From Selaginella tamariscina (taxonomy: Eukaryota > Streptophyta > Lycopodiopsida > Selaginellales > Selaginellaceae), in NCBI GenBank assembly GCA_003024785.1, contig PUQB01000015.1:936501-1000500 (forward strand): a stretch of DNA of 64,000 nt. The letters run 5' to 3'. The notes beneath the pieces were generated by a model. The model was not told the DNA's origin. It searched no databases and saw only the letters and a program-made list of their open reading frames with translations. The translations under genes and the position numbers were made by a program. Positions 32,393 through 46,300 of the stretch are shown here, piece by piece. Position 1 is the stretch's first letter, and every line of letters starts with the position of its first letter.

Positions 32393-35300
32393 GCACCTCC
32401 TCCCTAAGGACGAGTTCCATGAGTCTTAGGACCTGGTTTAGCAGGATAATGCCGATGGAAGGCAGCAACTTTGGAAGAAGCATGGAGTAAGTTGGATGCA
32501 GGTTCCCAAGTGCAATCGGTAGGCAAATAACCTTTCCAATCCACCAAGTATTGAAGTTGGCAGCGATGAAGACGAGAATCAAGGATGGCTGCAACTTTGT
32601 ACTCATGTTCACCAGCAATGACCACAGGAGGGGGAGGAGAAGAAGCACGACCAGGAAGAGAAGAAGGATGATACGGCTCCAACAAGGAGGTGTGAAACAC
32701 AGGATGAAGTTTCACCGTGGATGGTAACTCGAGTCGGAAAGCTACAGGATTTACCTCCGCCACGATCCTGTAAGGGCCCAATCGTTGAAAATCCAACTTA
32801 GAAGAAGGCCTGTTGGTGCGAATGTGTCGACGAAGAAGCCACACGAGATCGCCAATCTTGTATGCAGGTGCCGGTTGACGGTGAGCATCAGCATGATGCT
32901 TGTATCGTTCTTGTGCCTACTGAAGATGAACCCGGAGATCATCCTGTACCTGACGAAGATGCTGGAGACGATCCTGTACTGCAGGAGCGGAAGAAGGAGA
33001 AGCAGGAGGAGCAAAGTCAAAACGTGGATGGTGGCCTGTAAGAGCAAAGAAAGGTGTCTGACCTGTAAATGCGTGAATGGAGTTGTTGTAGGCAAACTCC
33101 ACCATAGGAAGAAGGTCCAACCAATTATCCTGTTGGTAATTGATGAAGCAGTGACGATATTGCTCCAAGGTCTGAATTGTGCGTTCTGACTGCCCATCAG
33201 TTTGCGGGTGATATCCTGAAGAAAGATCTGCTTTAACCTGTAAACTCCGGAGAAGCTCTCGCCAAAACTTGGACATGAATTGTGGACCTCGATCAGAAAC
33301 AATGCTCTCAGGAAGACCATGGTGTCGGAACACTTCGCGGATCACCAACTCAGCAGTTGTCTGGCCTGTAGCAGTCTTGTTACATGGTAGGAAATGAGCC
33401 TGTTTGGTGAAATGGGTTAACCACAAAGAACTGCAATCAAATCCGCGAGAAGAGGAAGATCTGTGAGGAAATCCATAGAAATGGATCTCCAAGGAGCAGA
33501 AGGAACAGGAAGAGGACGAAGAAGACCAGAGGGTGCATGACGAGGCATCTTCGACCTGTTGCAGGTGTCACAACTCCGTACAAACCTTTCCACAAAACCT
33601 CGCAACCCAGGCCACCAATAGTTGCGAGTCACCAACTCAACTGTCTTGGCCACACCAAAATGTCCTGTAGCCGGGGTATCATGACAATCCTGTACCACAC
33701 GAGTCCTGCAAACACCAACAGGAACGTACAGGAGACCTTCCCGGTATACAGGAGTCCGTCCTGTATGGCAACACGTGTAGTCTGAACGGGAACTGGAGGA
33801 AGAGGAGCTTGCAATGTCAGGACTAATGTGTGAGAACACATTCCTTGCCAAGTCGTCTATAGCCAACTGCGAACGATGTCCTGTAGAAGTGTTGAATCTG
33901 CTGGAGCCTGATGAACCTGTAGTGCCGCAAGCCGGAATCGATCAGGACCCAACAGCACTTGTCTTTGACAGTCATATGCAGGATCGCCTGGGACCGGTGC
34001 AAGGTAAGAGCGCCTAGACAATGCGTCCGCCTTGCCATTCCGAAAACCGGGCCTGTAGACAATGACGAAATCAAAACGTGATAGGAACTCCGCCCACCTA
34101 GCCTGTCGTCGACTGAGAACTCGAGCCGTTTGAAAATACTCCAGGTTCTTGTGATCCGTAAGAACTTGTACAGGATGCAGCACCTTCCAGGAAATGCCGC
34201 CACTCCTCGAACGAATCCACAATGGCCTTGAGTTCCTTGTCATGAATCTCGTAATTGATCTCCGCCGAAAGGAACTTACGAGAGTGAAAAGCTACAGGAT
34301 GAAGCAACTTGTCTTCTCCAACTTGTGATAGGACGGATCCTACTGCAAAATCCGAGGCATCTGCTTCAACGAAGACGAGAAGGATCAGGATGTGCTAAAA
34401 TCGGAGCTGTCGTGAAGGTGTCCTTGAGTGTTGTGAATGCATGTTCCGCCTTGTCGGACCAAGAGAAAACCTCTGTGCGCTTGGTGAGTTCCGTGAGTGG
34501 AAGTACACGCTTGGAGAAGTCCTGTATGAACCGCCTGTAGAAGTTTGCAAAGCCAAGGAAACATTGTACATCTCGTACAGACTTGGGCCTCTCCCACTCC
34601 ACGATGGTCTTCACCTTGTGCATGTCCATGGAAACGCCAGCAGGAGAGACGATGTAGCCCAAGAACTCCACAGAATCCCTATCGAAAAAACACTTCTCCA
34701 ACTTCGCATACAGGCCATGCTGCGAAGCCGCTGTAGAACCAATCGTACATGCTTTCATGTGCCGCCTGGTCCTTGGAGAAAATCAAAATGTCGTCGAGGT
34801 AATCACCACAAACTGGTCCAAGAAGTCACGAAAGATGTCGTTCACCATGTGTTGGAACACTGGGGCATTGGTAAGGCCGAAAGGCATCACCGTGTACTCG
34901 AAGTGTCCATACCTTGTACGAAAGGCAGTCTTCCACTCATCGCCTGGACGAATCCGTACAAGGTTGTAGGCCCCTCGTAAGTCGATCTTCGTGAACACCT
35001 TTGCTCCTCGCAGCCGATCGAGAAGTTCCGGGATCAATGGCAACGGTACCGATTCCGAGTGGTGACTTGATTCAAACCCCTGTAGTCCACAACCAAACGT
35101 AAACTCCATCCTTCTTCTTGACAAAGAAAATAGGCGCTCCTGCAGGGGACTTTGAGTGACGAATGAAGCCATGCCAAGTTGTCCTCGATGTACTGACGAA
35201 GAACCTCCAACTCTGTGGGTGACAGTGCATAAATCGGTCCGAACGGTGGAGTCTTTCCTTCCGCAAGATCAATAGGACAGTCGTAGGACCTGTGAACAGG

Positions 35301-37437
35301 AAGAACTGCAGCCTTGTGCTTGTCAAAAACGTCCTAAAGGAGTGATACTTGGATGGTAGGGAAGAAGAGGAAGGAAAGAAGCAGGAGAAGGAGATTGAAA
35401 AACAGGAGAGTCAGAACAGGAAAGGTAGAAGAGGACGTAGGAGTTACTTGAAAGGCAAAAAGGTGGAAAGGAGCAGGATAGTGGCAAGTTCATGCATGGT
35501 AGTGTAAGAACTCGGAGAGGAGAAGGAGGGAGCTGTGACTGAAAAAGAGGAAGGATCTTGGGGGGTGGAACAGAAACAGAGTAATGAAAAGAGCAGGATT
35601 GGGAGAAACAGATGTGGATGTTGACAAGTGTACAGGATTGGAAGAATCCTGTACAGATCCGTGGATGCACAGAGTGAGGAGAACCTGTGAGTGTGTGACA
35701 AACCAACAAGTGGATCCTGTTGAGGAGGAACCTTCGACACTGATACAGGATTGGAAGAACCCTGTACAGGAATCCGCAAACTTACAGGAGTGGAGAGAAC
35801 CTGCGGATGTGCTGAGGAACTGACATGAGGTGAATCCTGTCGAGGAGAGTCTTCAACACTGGTACAGGAACAGGCACGGTCAATCCTGTAGCTTGTACTG
35901 CCTCAGACACCAAGGATGTATCCTGCACGCAGGAAGGTACAGGATTGATCCTGGCTGCTGGAGAGGAAAACGTGAGCGTCCTAGACCTCCAGTCGATCTG
36001 CGGATTTGCAACAACGAACCATGGCATGCCAAAAATGATGGGAGTCGACCGAGTCTTGATCAAGTTGAAGGAAATCGAACAGTTGAATGCACCATGATGC
36101 AAGAGAGAGGTGTGGTAGCGTGGGTAACTGCGCCAGAAGCAATCAAACGACCATCGGCCACCTCTACAGGAACTGCACGCTTCAACTTCACCACCGGAAT
36201 GCCATGCTGAGCTGCAAAAGTGTCATCCATGAAACATGCATTTGCACCAGTGTCTAACAGGGCAAACTCCTTGAGCTCTCGATTATTGAGGCGAATGTGT
36301 ACAGGAAACTTGAGTGATGGAATGGTATGAGCAGCACCAATGGAGCCTGCACCTACGTCCAACTTCGCGGCTCCTAGACGAAGTGGACATTGAAGTTTTC
36401 CGACTGAACTTCAGCTTCGGCTTCACGCGTCTTGAACTTCTGGCTTTATTAGGACATTCCGCCACCTTGTGTCCTGCTGCACCACAATACAAGCATAGGT
36501 TCTCACCCCGACGACGTTGCTTATCAGCAGTTGAAAGTGGGCCACGCTTGGATTTGTTAACCTCCATAGGAACTGCTCCAGAAGGTGTCGTAGGAACATG
36601 TGCTACGGCTACAGGATTGGTTGGCAGGAACTGCTGACGGAATTTTTCCTGACGGCGCTCGAACAAACGGTTGTCGCAACGAACGCCTGTTGCATGATCT
36701 CCGCTAACGTTTGGCATCCGGTAATAAGGAGAAGGTCCTTCACGTCATCCCTCAGCCCAAAACGGAAGTGTTCGATCAATGCAGTCTCGTCCCATGGAAT
36801 GTTCGTGCACAATTGCTGAAATTCGGATGCATAAACGGAAGCTGGTCTGGATCCTTGTGTGAGCTTCCGTAACTTCGTGCATGCAGAACGGTACTTATCA
36901 GGATCTCCAAAAGGCTTCAAAGGCAGCCACGAAACCTTCAAAGTCTTCCATCAATGGGTCGTCACGCTCCAGCAAGGGAGCAACCCAAGCTCGTGGAGAT
37001 CCACTTAGTAAGGATGCCAAAAGGCCAACCTTTTGTGCATCCGTCGAGTAGCGGCGTGGTTGCATGCGGATCAAGAGCCGGATCTGATTCAGGAAACCTT
37101 GGAAATCGGCACGGTTGCCACTGAACTTCTCTGGCATGCTGATCTTCGGCTCCGGAAAAGTTCGATGAAGAAGGAACCACCGATGCCTGAGAGAGAGCCT
37201 GCGCAGCAGCCTTGGAGGATGCATCAGCAGCTGCATGTGCCGCATGGTGGAGCCTTGCAGATCGGTGACCACTTGGCGCAAAGTGGCCAGCTCATGAAGC
37301 AACATTTGGTGCTCGCGTTGAAAGTGCTCAAAATCAGCCATGATCTATGAAAGAAAGAAAGGAGAAAAACGAAGGAAAAGAATCAAGGAAAAAAAGTAGC
37401 TGGAAACGAAGAGCTATGAAAGCAGTTACTATCAAAC

Positions 37438-38013
37438 TGTCAAGCCACGATCCAGGAACCAGGAAGAGCAGGATTCCAAAAAAGGCTTGACTCAGGAACA
37501 GGACAGAGCAGGACAGGAACTAGGAACTCAGGAGCAAGACGGACGGATAGGATCCGGGAGAGACAGGAACAGGATAGGATCCGGGAGCAAGACAGGAAGC
37601 GCAGGACAGGATCCAGGAACAAGACAGGAACAGGATAGGATCAGAAGCAGAAGGATCCAGAGCAAGACAGAGCAGGAGGCAAGGAGCAAGACAGAACAAG
37701 ACAAGAACAAGAATGATCGTAGAATGACTGGTGTTGATAGTAACTGATTGTACAACAATTAGGTCGGAGCTTTTATGCTCACAACTCCAAGCTAATCTAG
37801 TCATGAGTCTAATCTAGTCATGAGCTAAGAATAGTGTCCCTTATCCTCTAGGCATATCCTGTAGCATATCCTATAGGCATATCCTATAGGAATATCCTAC
37901 AGGTATATCCTGTAGGATATCCTGCAGGCATATCCTGTAACCCGTATCTGTATCCAAATCCTGCATCCTGTATCCTGTATCCGAAATCCTGTATCCTGTA
38001 TCGGTTTATGACA
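37438..38013 (-). repeat. Element A LTR (5' LTR by coding direction)
   Basis: 576 bp, TGTCAAGCCACG...TTTATGACA, near-identical to 31812-32392 apart from small differences in both minisatellites. Confidence 0.92.
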
Positions 38014-38621
38014 ATAACCCGACATACAATTAACCCTTAAGAGTTTATGTGGCCAAACAATGCATTAATTCTAAGGTTAGTACCAAGTGACCACATGAGT
38101 GTATGCTGTCGATGGACATGGTTGCTCCCCTATTAGCCAAAATTTTTAAGACTAAGGTTGGGCAACCATGAGTTTGTATCCATTAAAGGTGATTATGCAT
38201 GTGTGTTTATGAAGACCCTCACTAAAGAGCCTAGGTTGTTTAACTCTTAGACATGCTCAGTACCCAAGTTTGAACACTGTTAGCCATACATGACAATAAA
38301 CCTCCTTTGAACAAATGCTCATTCAATGTCAACACCCTATATGAACAATGTTAAATCTTTTAAGACAACCTCGAGAATTTAACTCAAATGCCCAAATAAA
38401 CATAAGACTTTAGAATAATTATCTCTTGAACTCTAGAGAATAACTCGAGTAAACTTTAGGATCCTATCCCATGAGACTTAGACATGCTCATGCCCTAACC
38501 CAAGACATTAGAGGAGTTCTACAAAAGTTATGAGACCATGGCCTTTAAACCAACTAAAAAAACATGTCTCACACATACCCTCATAACATAGCTAAGACAT
38601 CATCACTTACCTATTGAGGAA

Positions 38622-38767
38622 TCTCGCAACGATGAAGAGCGCAGCGAAATGCGATACATGGTGTGAATTGCAGAATTCCGCGAATCATCGAATACTTAAA
38701 AATTAAAATTAAAATTAATAAAAGAAGTTAAAAAGTAAAAGCATTATATACGTGTATACATATATGT
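38622..38767 (+). rRNA. 5.8S rRNA gene fragment with A-rich tail
   Basis: 38622-38697 matches the central part of plant/green-algal 5.8S rRNA: CTCGCAACGATGAAG, GCAGCGAAATGCGATAC, GGTGTGAATTGCAGAATTCC and CGCGAATCATCGAA. It lacks both ends of the molecule. An A-rich run (repeated AAAATTAAAATT) follows to about 38745, and the host LTR resumes at about 38768. It interrupts family-W copy b at a point where the reference LTR is continuous. This looks like a retroposed rRNA piece or a 5.8S-derived SINE, not a working gene. Confidence 0.8.
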
Positions 38768-38964
38768 ACCCTCATCTAAGAGGACAACCTCTTTAAGGCA
38801 GCAATAGGTACCTTGACCATGACTAACATGTAAGGGTTTGAGTGGCCAAGTCATAATCTAAACCTAAGATTAGTACTTAATGATTACACGAGTGTGCGTC
38901 GTAGGCAAACACGAGCATTCTATTATAAGGCTAGACGTGACCACACAAGTGTCTGAGCTTCTGC

Positions 38965-39645
38965 TGGTTGACAGTGGTTTGACCACCGTCAAATCGCCAA
39001 CCGGCACGAACGAGTGACGGAATGAAGCGTCGAGTAAGGAAGATATCGCAAGTACGAATTGACGATGACAGCTGTCATGTGGCGCTTAACCAGGCGTAGA
39101 TCCGATTGTTCGGATCAGCTACCCAAGGTACTCGGGACAACACGCGTAAGGAAGGCACATAAATGTGACAGGCAAGACTCTATCACATGGCAGCATACCA
39201 GTGAGAGAGTGCCACCTGTACCTAGGGTCTAGCACTAGCCGACCCACTATATAAACAGGAAGGCTGGTAGTGGGTCGGGGTCCTTTGAATCCATGTATCT
39301 TGCTCCACCTTCCCGAGGCAACTTGTGCTCAAACAGGCAATATATATATAAATACATGTTCCTTTTGTTCACCATCTTTCTAGTGATTCTCCTCTCACTC
39401 TGCTCCTAGGCCAACAATGTACTTAGCTACCAAGTGGCAGCATTGCTCTAGGAGAACTCCCCCACCCCTGTACATGGACCCTCGCGACGTCCGGGTAAAG
39501 GCTATTCAACACCTTTCAGTAGTTTCGAGGTAAGGCCGGCTTACTAGTGCGGACCCTTGGGATTGGACGCTATCCAGAGCGTCCTGGAGACCATCGAGGT
39601 TTCATAGCAAGCACCACATCTGGCTTGCGGAGTCCCCGACGACCA
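38965..39645 (+). mobile_element. Solo LTR (third family) with exact TSD
   Basis: 681 bp, begins TGGTTGACAGTGG and ends GACGACCA, flanked by exact TCTGC duplications (38960-38964, 39646-39650). A TATA-like CTATATAAACAGG lies near 39248. It splits the family-W copy b. Confidence 0.85.
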
Positions 39646-40324
39646 TCTGCTAATGAGCTTAAGTTGTTCAACCCTTGGACACCCTGAGGAGAACAACCCC
39701 TAGCCAAGTGTGTTAACTAGCATAAATGGTTACAAAGACCTAACCTTCCTCAAGCAAATGTCCAAGGCTTAGCACCCTAATGTGAACACAAGCACGCTTG
39801 CTTGTTAGAATATCCAACCCCTCGACATTAAACCCTTGACACAACCCCAAAGGGCATGCCTCAAGCCTTATACCATGTGTTGTTTAGCATAGTGTCACAT
39901 ATTCGTATAACATGCTCTCTCACCATAACCTTTCAAACTCAAGAACTACACCTAGTGCCACAAATGTGACTTGCATGTGCCAATTTTAGAATGCCTATGT
40001 GAACCTTCATGAACATGATAATGAGAACCTGTTTAACTTAGTGAAATGTGTACTCTGATAAGACCATTCACTAACGATAAAGGTAGGCTACCCTTAAGGT
40101 GTGACATACCCCTATCGGCTAGAAGTGTGCCTTAATAACATAAGTTGAGCTTATGACTATGGGGAGGAAGTAACCAAACACCTCTTAATTTTTAACATGC
40201 TTTCCCCACACCTATCTTACTTAATATATGACATAGAGACCCTCCTTGTTTTCTTCTTTTGTTAATGGACTAGCATGGAATTATACTTAGTGAGTTTAAA
40301 CTGACAACCCATCAACCCTTAAAC

Positions 40325-43300
40325 TGTCAATCCACAACCCAAGAGCTGGATAAGAATAAGGAGGCTTGACTCAAAAGCAAGGAACAAAATAAGAACAAGG
40401 AACATGACAAGAATAATCGTAAAATAATTGGTGTTGATAGTAATTGATTGTATAATAATTAAGTTAGAGCTTTTATACTCACAACTCTAAGAGCTAATCT
40501 AGGCATAAATTAAAAATGATACTCCAAGAGTTAATCTAGGCATGAGCTAAAAATAATGTCCCTTATTTTGTAGGTATATCGTGTAAATATATCTTGTAGA
40601 TATATCCTGTAGGCATATCATGTATTCTATATCTTGTAGGTCGTATCTTGTAAGCATATCCTGTATTCTATATCGGGTCGTGACATCACCTCCTCCCTAA
40701 GGACGAGTTCCACGAGTCTTAGAACCTGGTTTAGCAGGATAACATTGATGAAAGGCAGCAACCTTGAAAGAAGCATGGAGTAAATTGGACGCAAGTCCTT
40801 ATGTACGATTGGTAAGCAAATAACCTTTCCAACCCACCAAGTATTGAAGTTGGCAGCGATGAAGACAAGAATTAAGGATGGTTGCAACTTCGTACTTAGA
40901 TTCATCGTCAATGACCACATGAAAGGGAGGAGAAAAAGCACAACCAGGAAGAGAAGAAGGATGATACGGTTCCAATAAAGAGGTGTGAAACACAGGATGA
41001 AGTTTCATAGTAGATGGTAATTCTAGTCGAAAAGCTACAGGATTAACCTTAGCATAAGCGTTCAATCGTTGAAAATCCAACTTAGAAGAAGACCTGTTGG
41101 TGCAAATATGTCGACGGAGAAGCCACATGAAATCACCAACCTTATATGCAGGTGTTGGCTAATGATGAGCATTAGCGTGATGTTTGTACGATTCTTGTGC
41201 CTGCTGAAGATGAATTCAGATATCATCTTGTATATAACGAAGATGCTGAAGACGATCTTGTACTGCAGGAGTGGAAGAAGGAGAAGCATAAGGAGCAAAG
41301 TTAAAACGTGGATGATAGCCTGTAAGAGCAAAGAAAGGTGTCTGGCCTGTAAAATGTGTGAATGGAATGTTAAGCAAATTCCACCATAAGAAGAAGGTCC
41401 AATTAGTTGTCCCGCTGGTAAATGTAAAGTAGCAAAGATACTACTGCAAAGTTTGAATATGCATTCTGATTGCCCATTAGTTTGTGAATAATATCTTAAA
41501 GAAAGATCCGCTTTAATTTGTAACTTTGGAGAAGCTCTCGCCAAAATCTGGATATGAATTGTAAGCCTCGATAAGAAACAATGCTCTCATGAAAACCATG
41601 ATGTCGGAACACTTCGTGGATCATCAACTCAGCAGTTGTCTGGCCTGTAGCCGTCTTGTTACAGGGTAGGAAATGAACCTATTTGGTGAAACAGTTAACC
41701 ACCACAAGAACTAAATCAAATCCATGAGAAGAAGGAAGATTTGTGAAGAAATCCATAAAAATGGGAACATGAAGAGGACGAAGAAGACCAAAGGGTGCAT
41801 GACGAGGCATCTTTAACCTATTGCAGGTGTCACAACTTCATATAAACTTTTTCACAAAACCTCGCAACCTAGGCCACCAATAGTTGTAAGTCACCAACTC
41901 AACTGTCTTGGCCACACCAAAATGTCATGTAGTTAGGGTATCATGACAATCTTGTACCACACGAGTCTTATAAACACCAACATGAATATACAGGAGACCT
42001 CTCGGTACAGGAGTCCGTCTTGTATGCGCAAACTTTGCAGTCTGTATGGGAACTGGAGGAATAGGAGCTTGCGATGCCATGACTAATGTGTGAGAACACA
42101 TTCTTCACCAAGCCATCTATAATTAATTAAAATAGATGCCCTATAGAAGTGTTGAATTTACTAGAGCCTAATGAACCTATAATGCCACAAGCCAAAATCG
42201 ATCAGGACTCAACAACACTGCTTTTGACAGTCATATGCAGGATCGCTCAGGGTTGGTGCAAGGTAAGAGCGCCTAGACAATGCATCCACTTTGCCATTCT
42301 GAAAACCAAGCCTGTAAATGATAACAAAATCAAAACCTGATAAGAATTCCACCCACCTAGCCTATTGTAGACTGATACTCAAGTTGTTTGAAAAAACTCC
42401 AGGTTCTTATGATTCGTAAGAACTTGTACAGGATGCAGCACCTTTCAGAATTGTTTTCACTTCTCAAAATCCACAATGCCCTTGAGTTCCTTGTCATGAA
42501 TCTCGTAAGTGATCTCTGCCGAAAGGAATTTACAAGAGTGAAAGGCTACATGATGGAGTAACTTGTCTTCTCCAACTTGTGATAAGATAGAACCTACTGC
42601 AAAATCCGAAGCATCTGCTTCAACAAAGAAGGACAAGAAGGATCAGGATATGTTAAAATCGGAGTTGTCGTGAAGGCGCTGTGAATGCATGTTCCGCCTT
42701 GTCGAACCAAGAGAATTCCTTGTGCACTTGGTGAGTTCGTGAGTGGAAGTACACCCTTGGAGAAGTCCTGTATGAATCGCTTATAGAAATTTACAAAGGC
42801 AAGGAAATATTGTATGTCTCGTACAAACTTAGGCCTCTCCCACTCCAGGACAGTCTTTACTTTGTGCATATCCATTGAGACGCTGATAGGAGAGACGATG
42901 TAGCCCAATAACTCTACAGTATCCATGTCAAAAAAACACTTCTCCAACTTCGCATATAGACCATGCTCGTGAAGTTTCTGTAGAACTAGTCATACATGCT
43001 TGACTTGGTCCTTGAAGAAAATCAAGATGTTATCAAGGTAGATCACCACCAATTAATCCAAGAAGTCACAAAAGATGTCATTCACCATGTGTTGGAACAC
43101 AGCTAGGGCATTTGTAAGTCCGAAAGACATCACCATGTACTCGAAGTGTCCATACCTTATATGAAAGGTAGTCTTCCACTCATTGCATGGACAAATCCGT
43201 ACAAGATTGTAAGCCCCTCGTAAGTCAATCTTTGTAAACACCTTTGCTCCTCGTAGCTGATTGAGAAGTTCCGTGATCAATGGTAACAAGTACTAGTTTC

Positions 43301-46300
43301 GGATGGTGACTTAATTGAAACCTTTATAGTCCACAACCAAACGCAAACTCCATCTTTCTTCTTGACAAAGAAGATAGGTGCTTCTACATGGGACTTTGAG
43401 TGACGAATGAAGCCGGATGCCAAGTTGTCCTCGATGTACTGGCGAAGAACCTCCAATTTCTATAGGTGACAGTGCCATGGGTGCAAGAGAGAAGTGTGGT
43501 AACATGGGTAACTGCAATTAGACAACCATTTGTAACCTCTATAGGAACTGCATGCTTCAACTTTACCTTCGGAATGCCATGCTGAGCTGCAAAAGTGTCA
43601 TCCATGAAGCATGTGTCTAACAGGGCAAACTCTTTGAGCTCTCGATTATTGAGGTGAATGCATACAGGAAACTTGAGTGATAGAGTGGTGTGAGCAGCTT
43701 CAACTTCAACTTCACGCATCTTGAACTTCCTGGCTTTAACAAGACATTCTACCACTTTGTGTCCTGCTTCACCGCAATACAAACATAAGTTCTCACAGTG
43801 ACGACGTTGTTTTTTCAGTAATTGAAAGTGGACCACGTTTATATTTGTCGACCTCCATAAGAACTACTCTAAAAGCTATCGTAGAAACATGTGCTACAGC
43901 TACAAGATTGACTTGCAGGAACTGTTGACGGGATTTTTCCTAACGACACATGAACAAATGGTTGTCGTAGCAAACCACCTGTTGCATGATTTCTACTAAG
44001 GTTTGGGCATTCGGTAACGTAAGGAGAAGGTCCTTCACGTCACCCCTTAACCCAAAACGAAAGTATTTGATTAATGCAGTCTCGTCCCATGGAATGTTCG
44101 TGCAAAGTTGATAAAATTCGAATGCATAGACGAAAACTGGTCAAAATCCTTGTGCGAGCTTCCTTAACTTCATGCATGTGGAACAATATTTATCAGGATT
44201 TCCAAAGCAGGCTTCAAAGGCAGCCATGAATCCTTTAAAGTCTTCCATCAATGGGTCGTCATGCTTTAGCAAAGGGGCAACCCAAGCCAATAGGGATTCA
44301 ACTAGTAAGGATGCCAAAAGGCCAATCTTTTGTGCATCAATCGAGTAGCGGCATGGTTGCATAAGGATTAAAAGCCTGATTTGATTTGGAAATTAATGTG
44401 ATTGCCATTGAACTTCTCTGGCATGCTAATCTTTAGCTCCAAAGAAGAGTTCGATGGAGAGGAAATTACGGATGCTTGAAAGAGAGCTTGCACAACAACC
44501 TTGGAGGATGCATCCATAGCTACATGCGCTGCGTTGGTGGAACCTTGTAGATCTGTGACCACTTGGCACAAGTGGCCAGCTCATGAAGCAACATTTGGTG
44601 CTCGCATCGAAATTGCTCAAAATTTGCCATGATTTGTGAAAGAGAAAAGGAGGAAAACAAGGGAGAAGAACCAAGAAAAAAATAACTAGAAATCAAGGAG
44701 TTATGAAATTAATTATTATTAAATTGTCAATCATGATTCAAGAACAGGATAAGAACAAGGAGGCTTGACTCAAGAGCAAAGCAAGAGTAAGAAACAAGAC
44801 AAAAATAAGGAACATGACAAAAATGATTGTAGAATGACTTATGTTGAAGTAACTAATTGTACAATTAAGTTGGAGCTTTTATGATCACAACTCCAAGAGC
44901 TAATCTAGGCATTGTCAAGCCACGATCCAGGAGCAAGGAAGTGAGCAGGATTCTGAGACAAGGAGGCTTGACTCAGGAGCAGGACAAGGAGTAAGACAGG
45001 AACTTTGAACTCAGGAACAAAACAAGGAGCAGGACAAGGAGCATGATAGGAACCGGAGCAGAATAGGAACCGGAGCAAGATAGGAAACTAGGAACTTAGG
45101 AGTAAGACAAAGAGCAAGATAGGAACTGGAGTAGGATAGCAGAACAAGGAGCAGGATAGGAAATGGAGTAGGATAGCAAGACAAGGAGCTGGATAGGAAT
45201 CGGAGTAGGATAGTAGAACAAGGAGCAGAACAGGAACTGAGAACTCAGGAATCAGGAGTAGGACAGGATTCAAGAGCAAGACAAGAACAGGACAGGATCC
45301 AGAAGCAAGACAGGAACAGGATAAGATCCGGGAGCAAGACAGGAGCAGAACATAATCTAGAACCGAGACAGGAGCAGCACATGATCCAGGAGCAAGACAA
45401 GAGCAGGAGGCAAGAAGCAAAACAAGAACAAGAATAATCGTAGAATGACTGGTGTTGATAGTAACTGATTGTACAATAATTAGGTTGGAGCTTTTATGCT
45501 CACAACTTCAAACTAATCTGGTCATGAGTCTAATCTAGTCATGAGTCTAATCTAGTCATGAGCTAAGAATAGTGACCCTTATCCTCTAGGTATATCCTGT
45601 AGCATATTTTATAGGCATATCCTGTAGGAATATCCTGTAACCCGTATCATGTATCCTGTATCCGGAATTCTGCATCCTATATCGGGTTGTGACAGCACCT
45701 CCTCCCTAAGGACGAGTTCCACGAGTCTTGGGACCTGTTTAGCAAGATAATGCCGATGGAAAGCAGCAATTTTGGAAGAAGCATGGAGTAAGTTGGATGC
45801 AGGTTCCCAAGTGCGATCGGTAGGCAATAAACTTTCCATTCCACCAAGTATTGAAGTTGGCGGCGATGAAGACGAGAATCAAGGATGGCTGCAACTTCGT
45901 ACTCAGGTTCACTAGCAATGACCACATGAGGGGAGGAGAAGAAGCACGACCAGGAAGAGAAGAAGGATGATACGGCTCCAACAAGGAGGTGTGAAACACA
46001 GAATGAAGTTTCACCGTAAAATAACTCGAGTCGAAATCTACAGGATTAACCTCCGCCACAATCTTGTAAGGGCCCAATCGTTGAAAATCCAACTTAGAAG
46101 AAGGCCTGTTGGTGCGAATGTATCGACGAAGAAGCCACACGAGATCACCAATCTTGTATGCAGGTACTAGCTAACGGTGAGCATCAGCATGATGCTTGTA
46201 TCGTTCCTGTGCCTACTAAAGATGAACCTGGAGATCATCCTGTACCTGACGAAGATGCTGGAGACGATCCTGTACTGCAGGAGCGGAAGAAGGAGAAGCA

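Larger units (their letters stand above)
31812..38013 (-). mobile_element. Chromodomain-bearing Ty3/gypsy element A
   Basis: 6.2 kb, flanked by exact 5-bp duplications ATAAC (31807-31811, 38014-38018), with TGTCA...TGACA LTRs at both ends. On the minus strand the parts run: gag (about 37341-36480) with zinc knuckle CLYCGAAGHKVAEC, protease (ALLDTGANACFMDD, about 36260), reverse transcriptase (about 35170-34370), RNase H (about 34307-34100), integrase zinc-binding region and core (about 33800-32920) and a C-terminal chromodomain (LQYLVDWKGYLPTDCTWEPA, about 32560). A purine-rich tract precedes the 3' LTR (32393-32410). Nearly equal LTRs suggest a fairly recent insertion. It looks almost complete but has several breaks. 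Confidence 0.9.
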
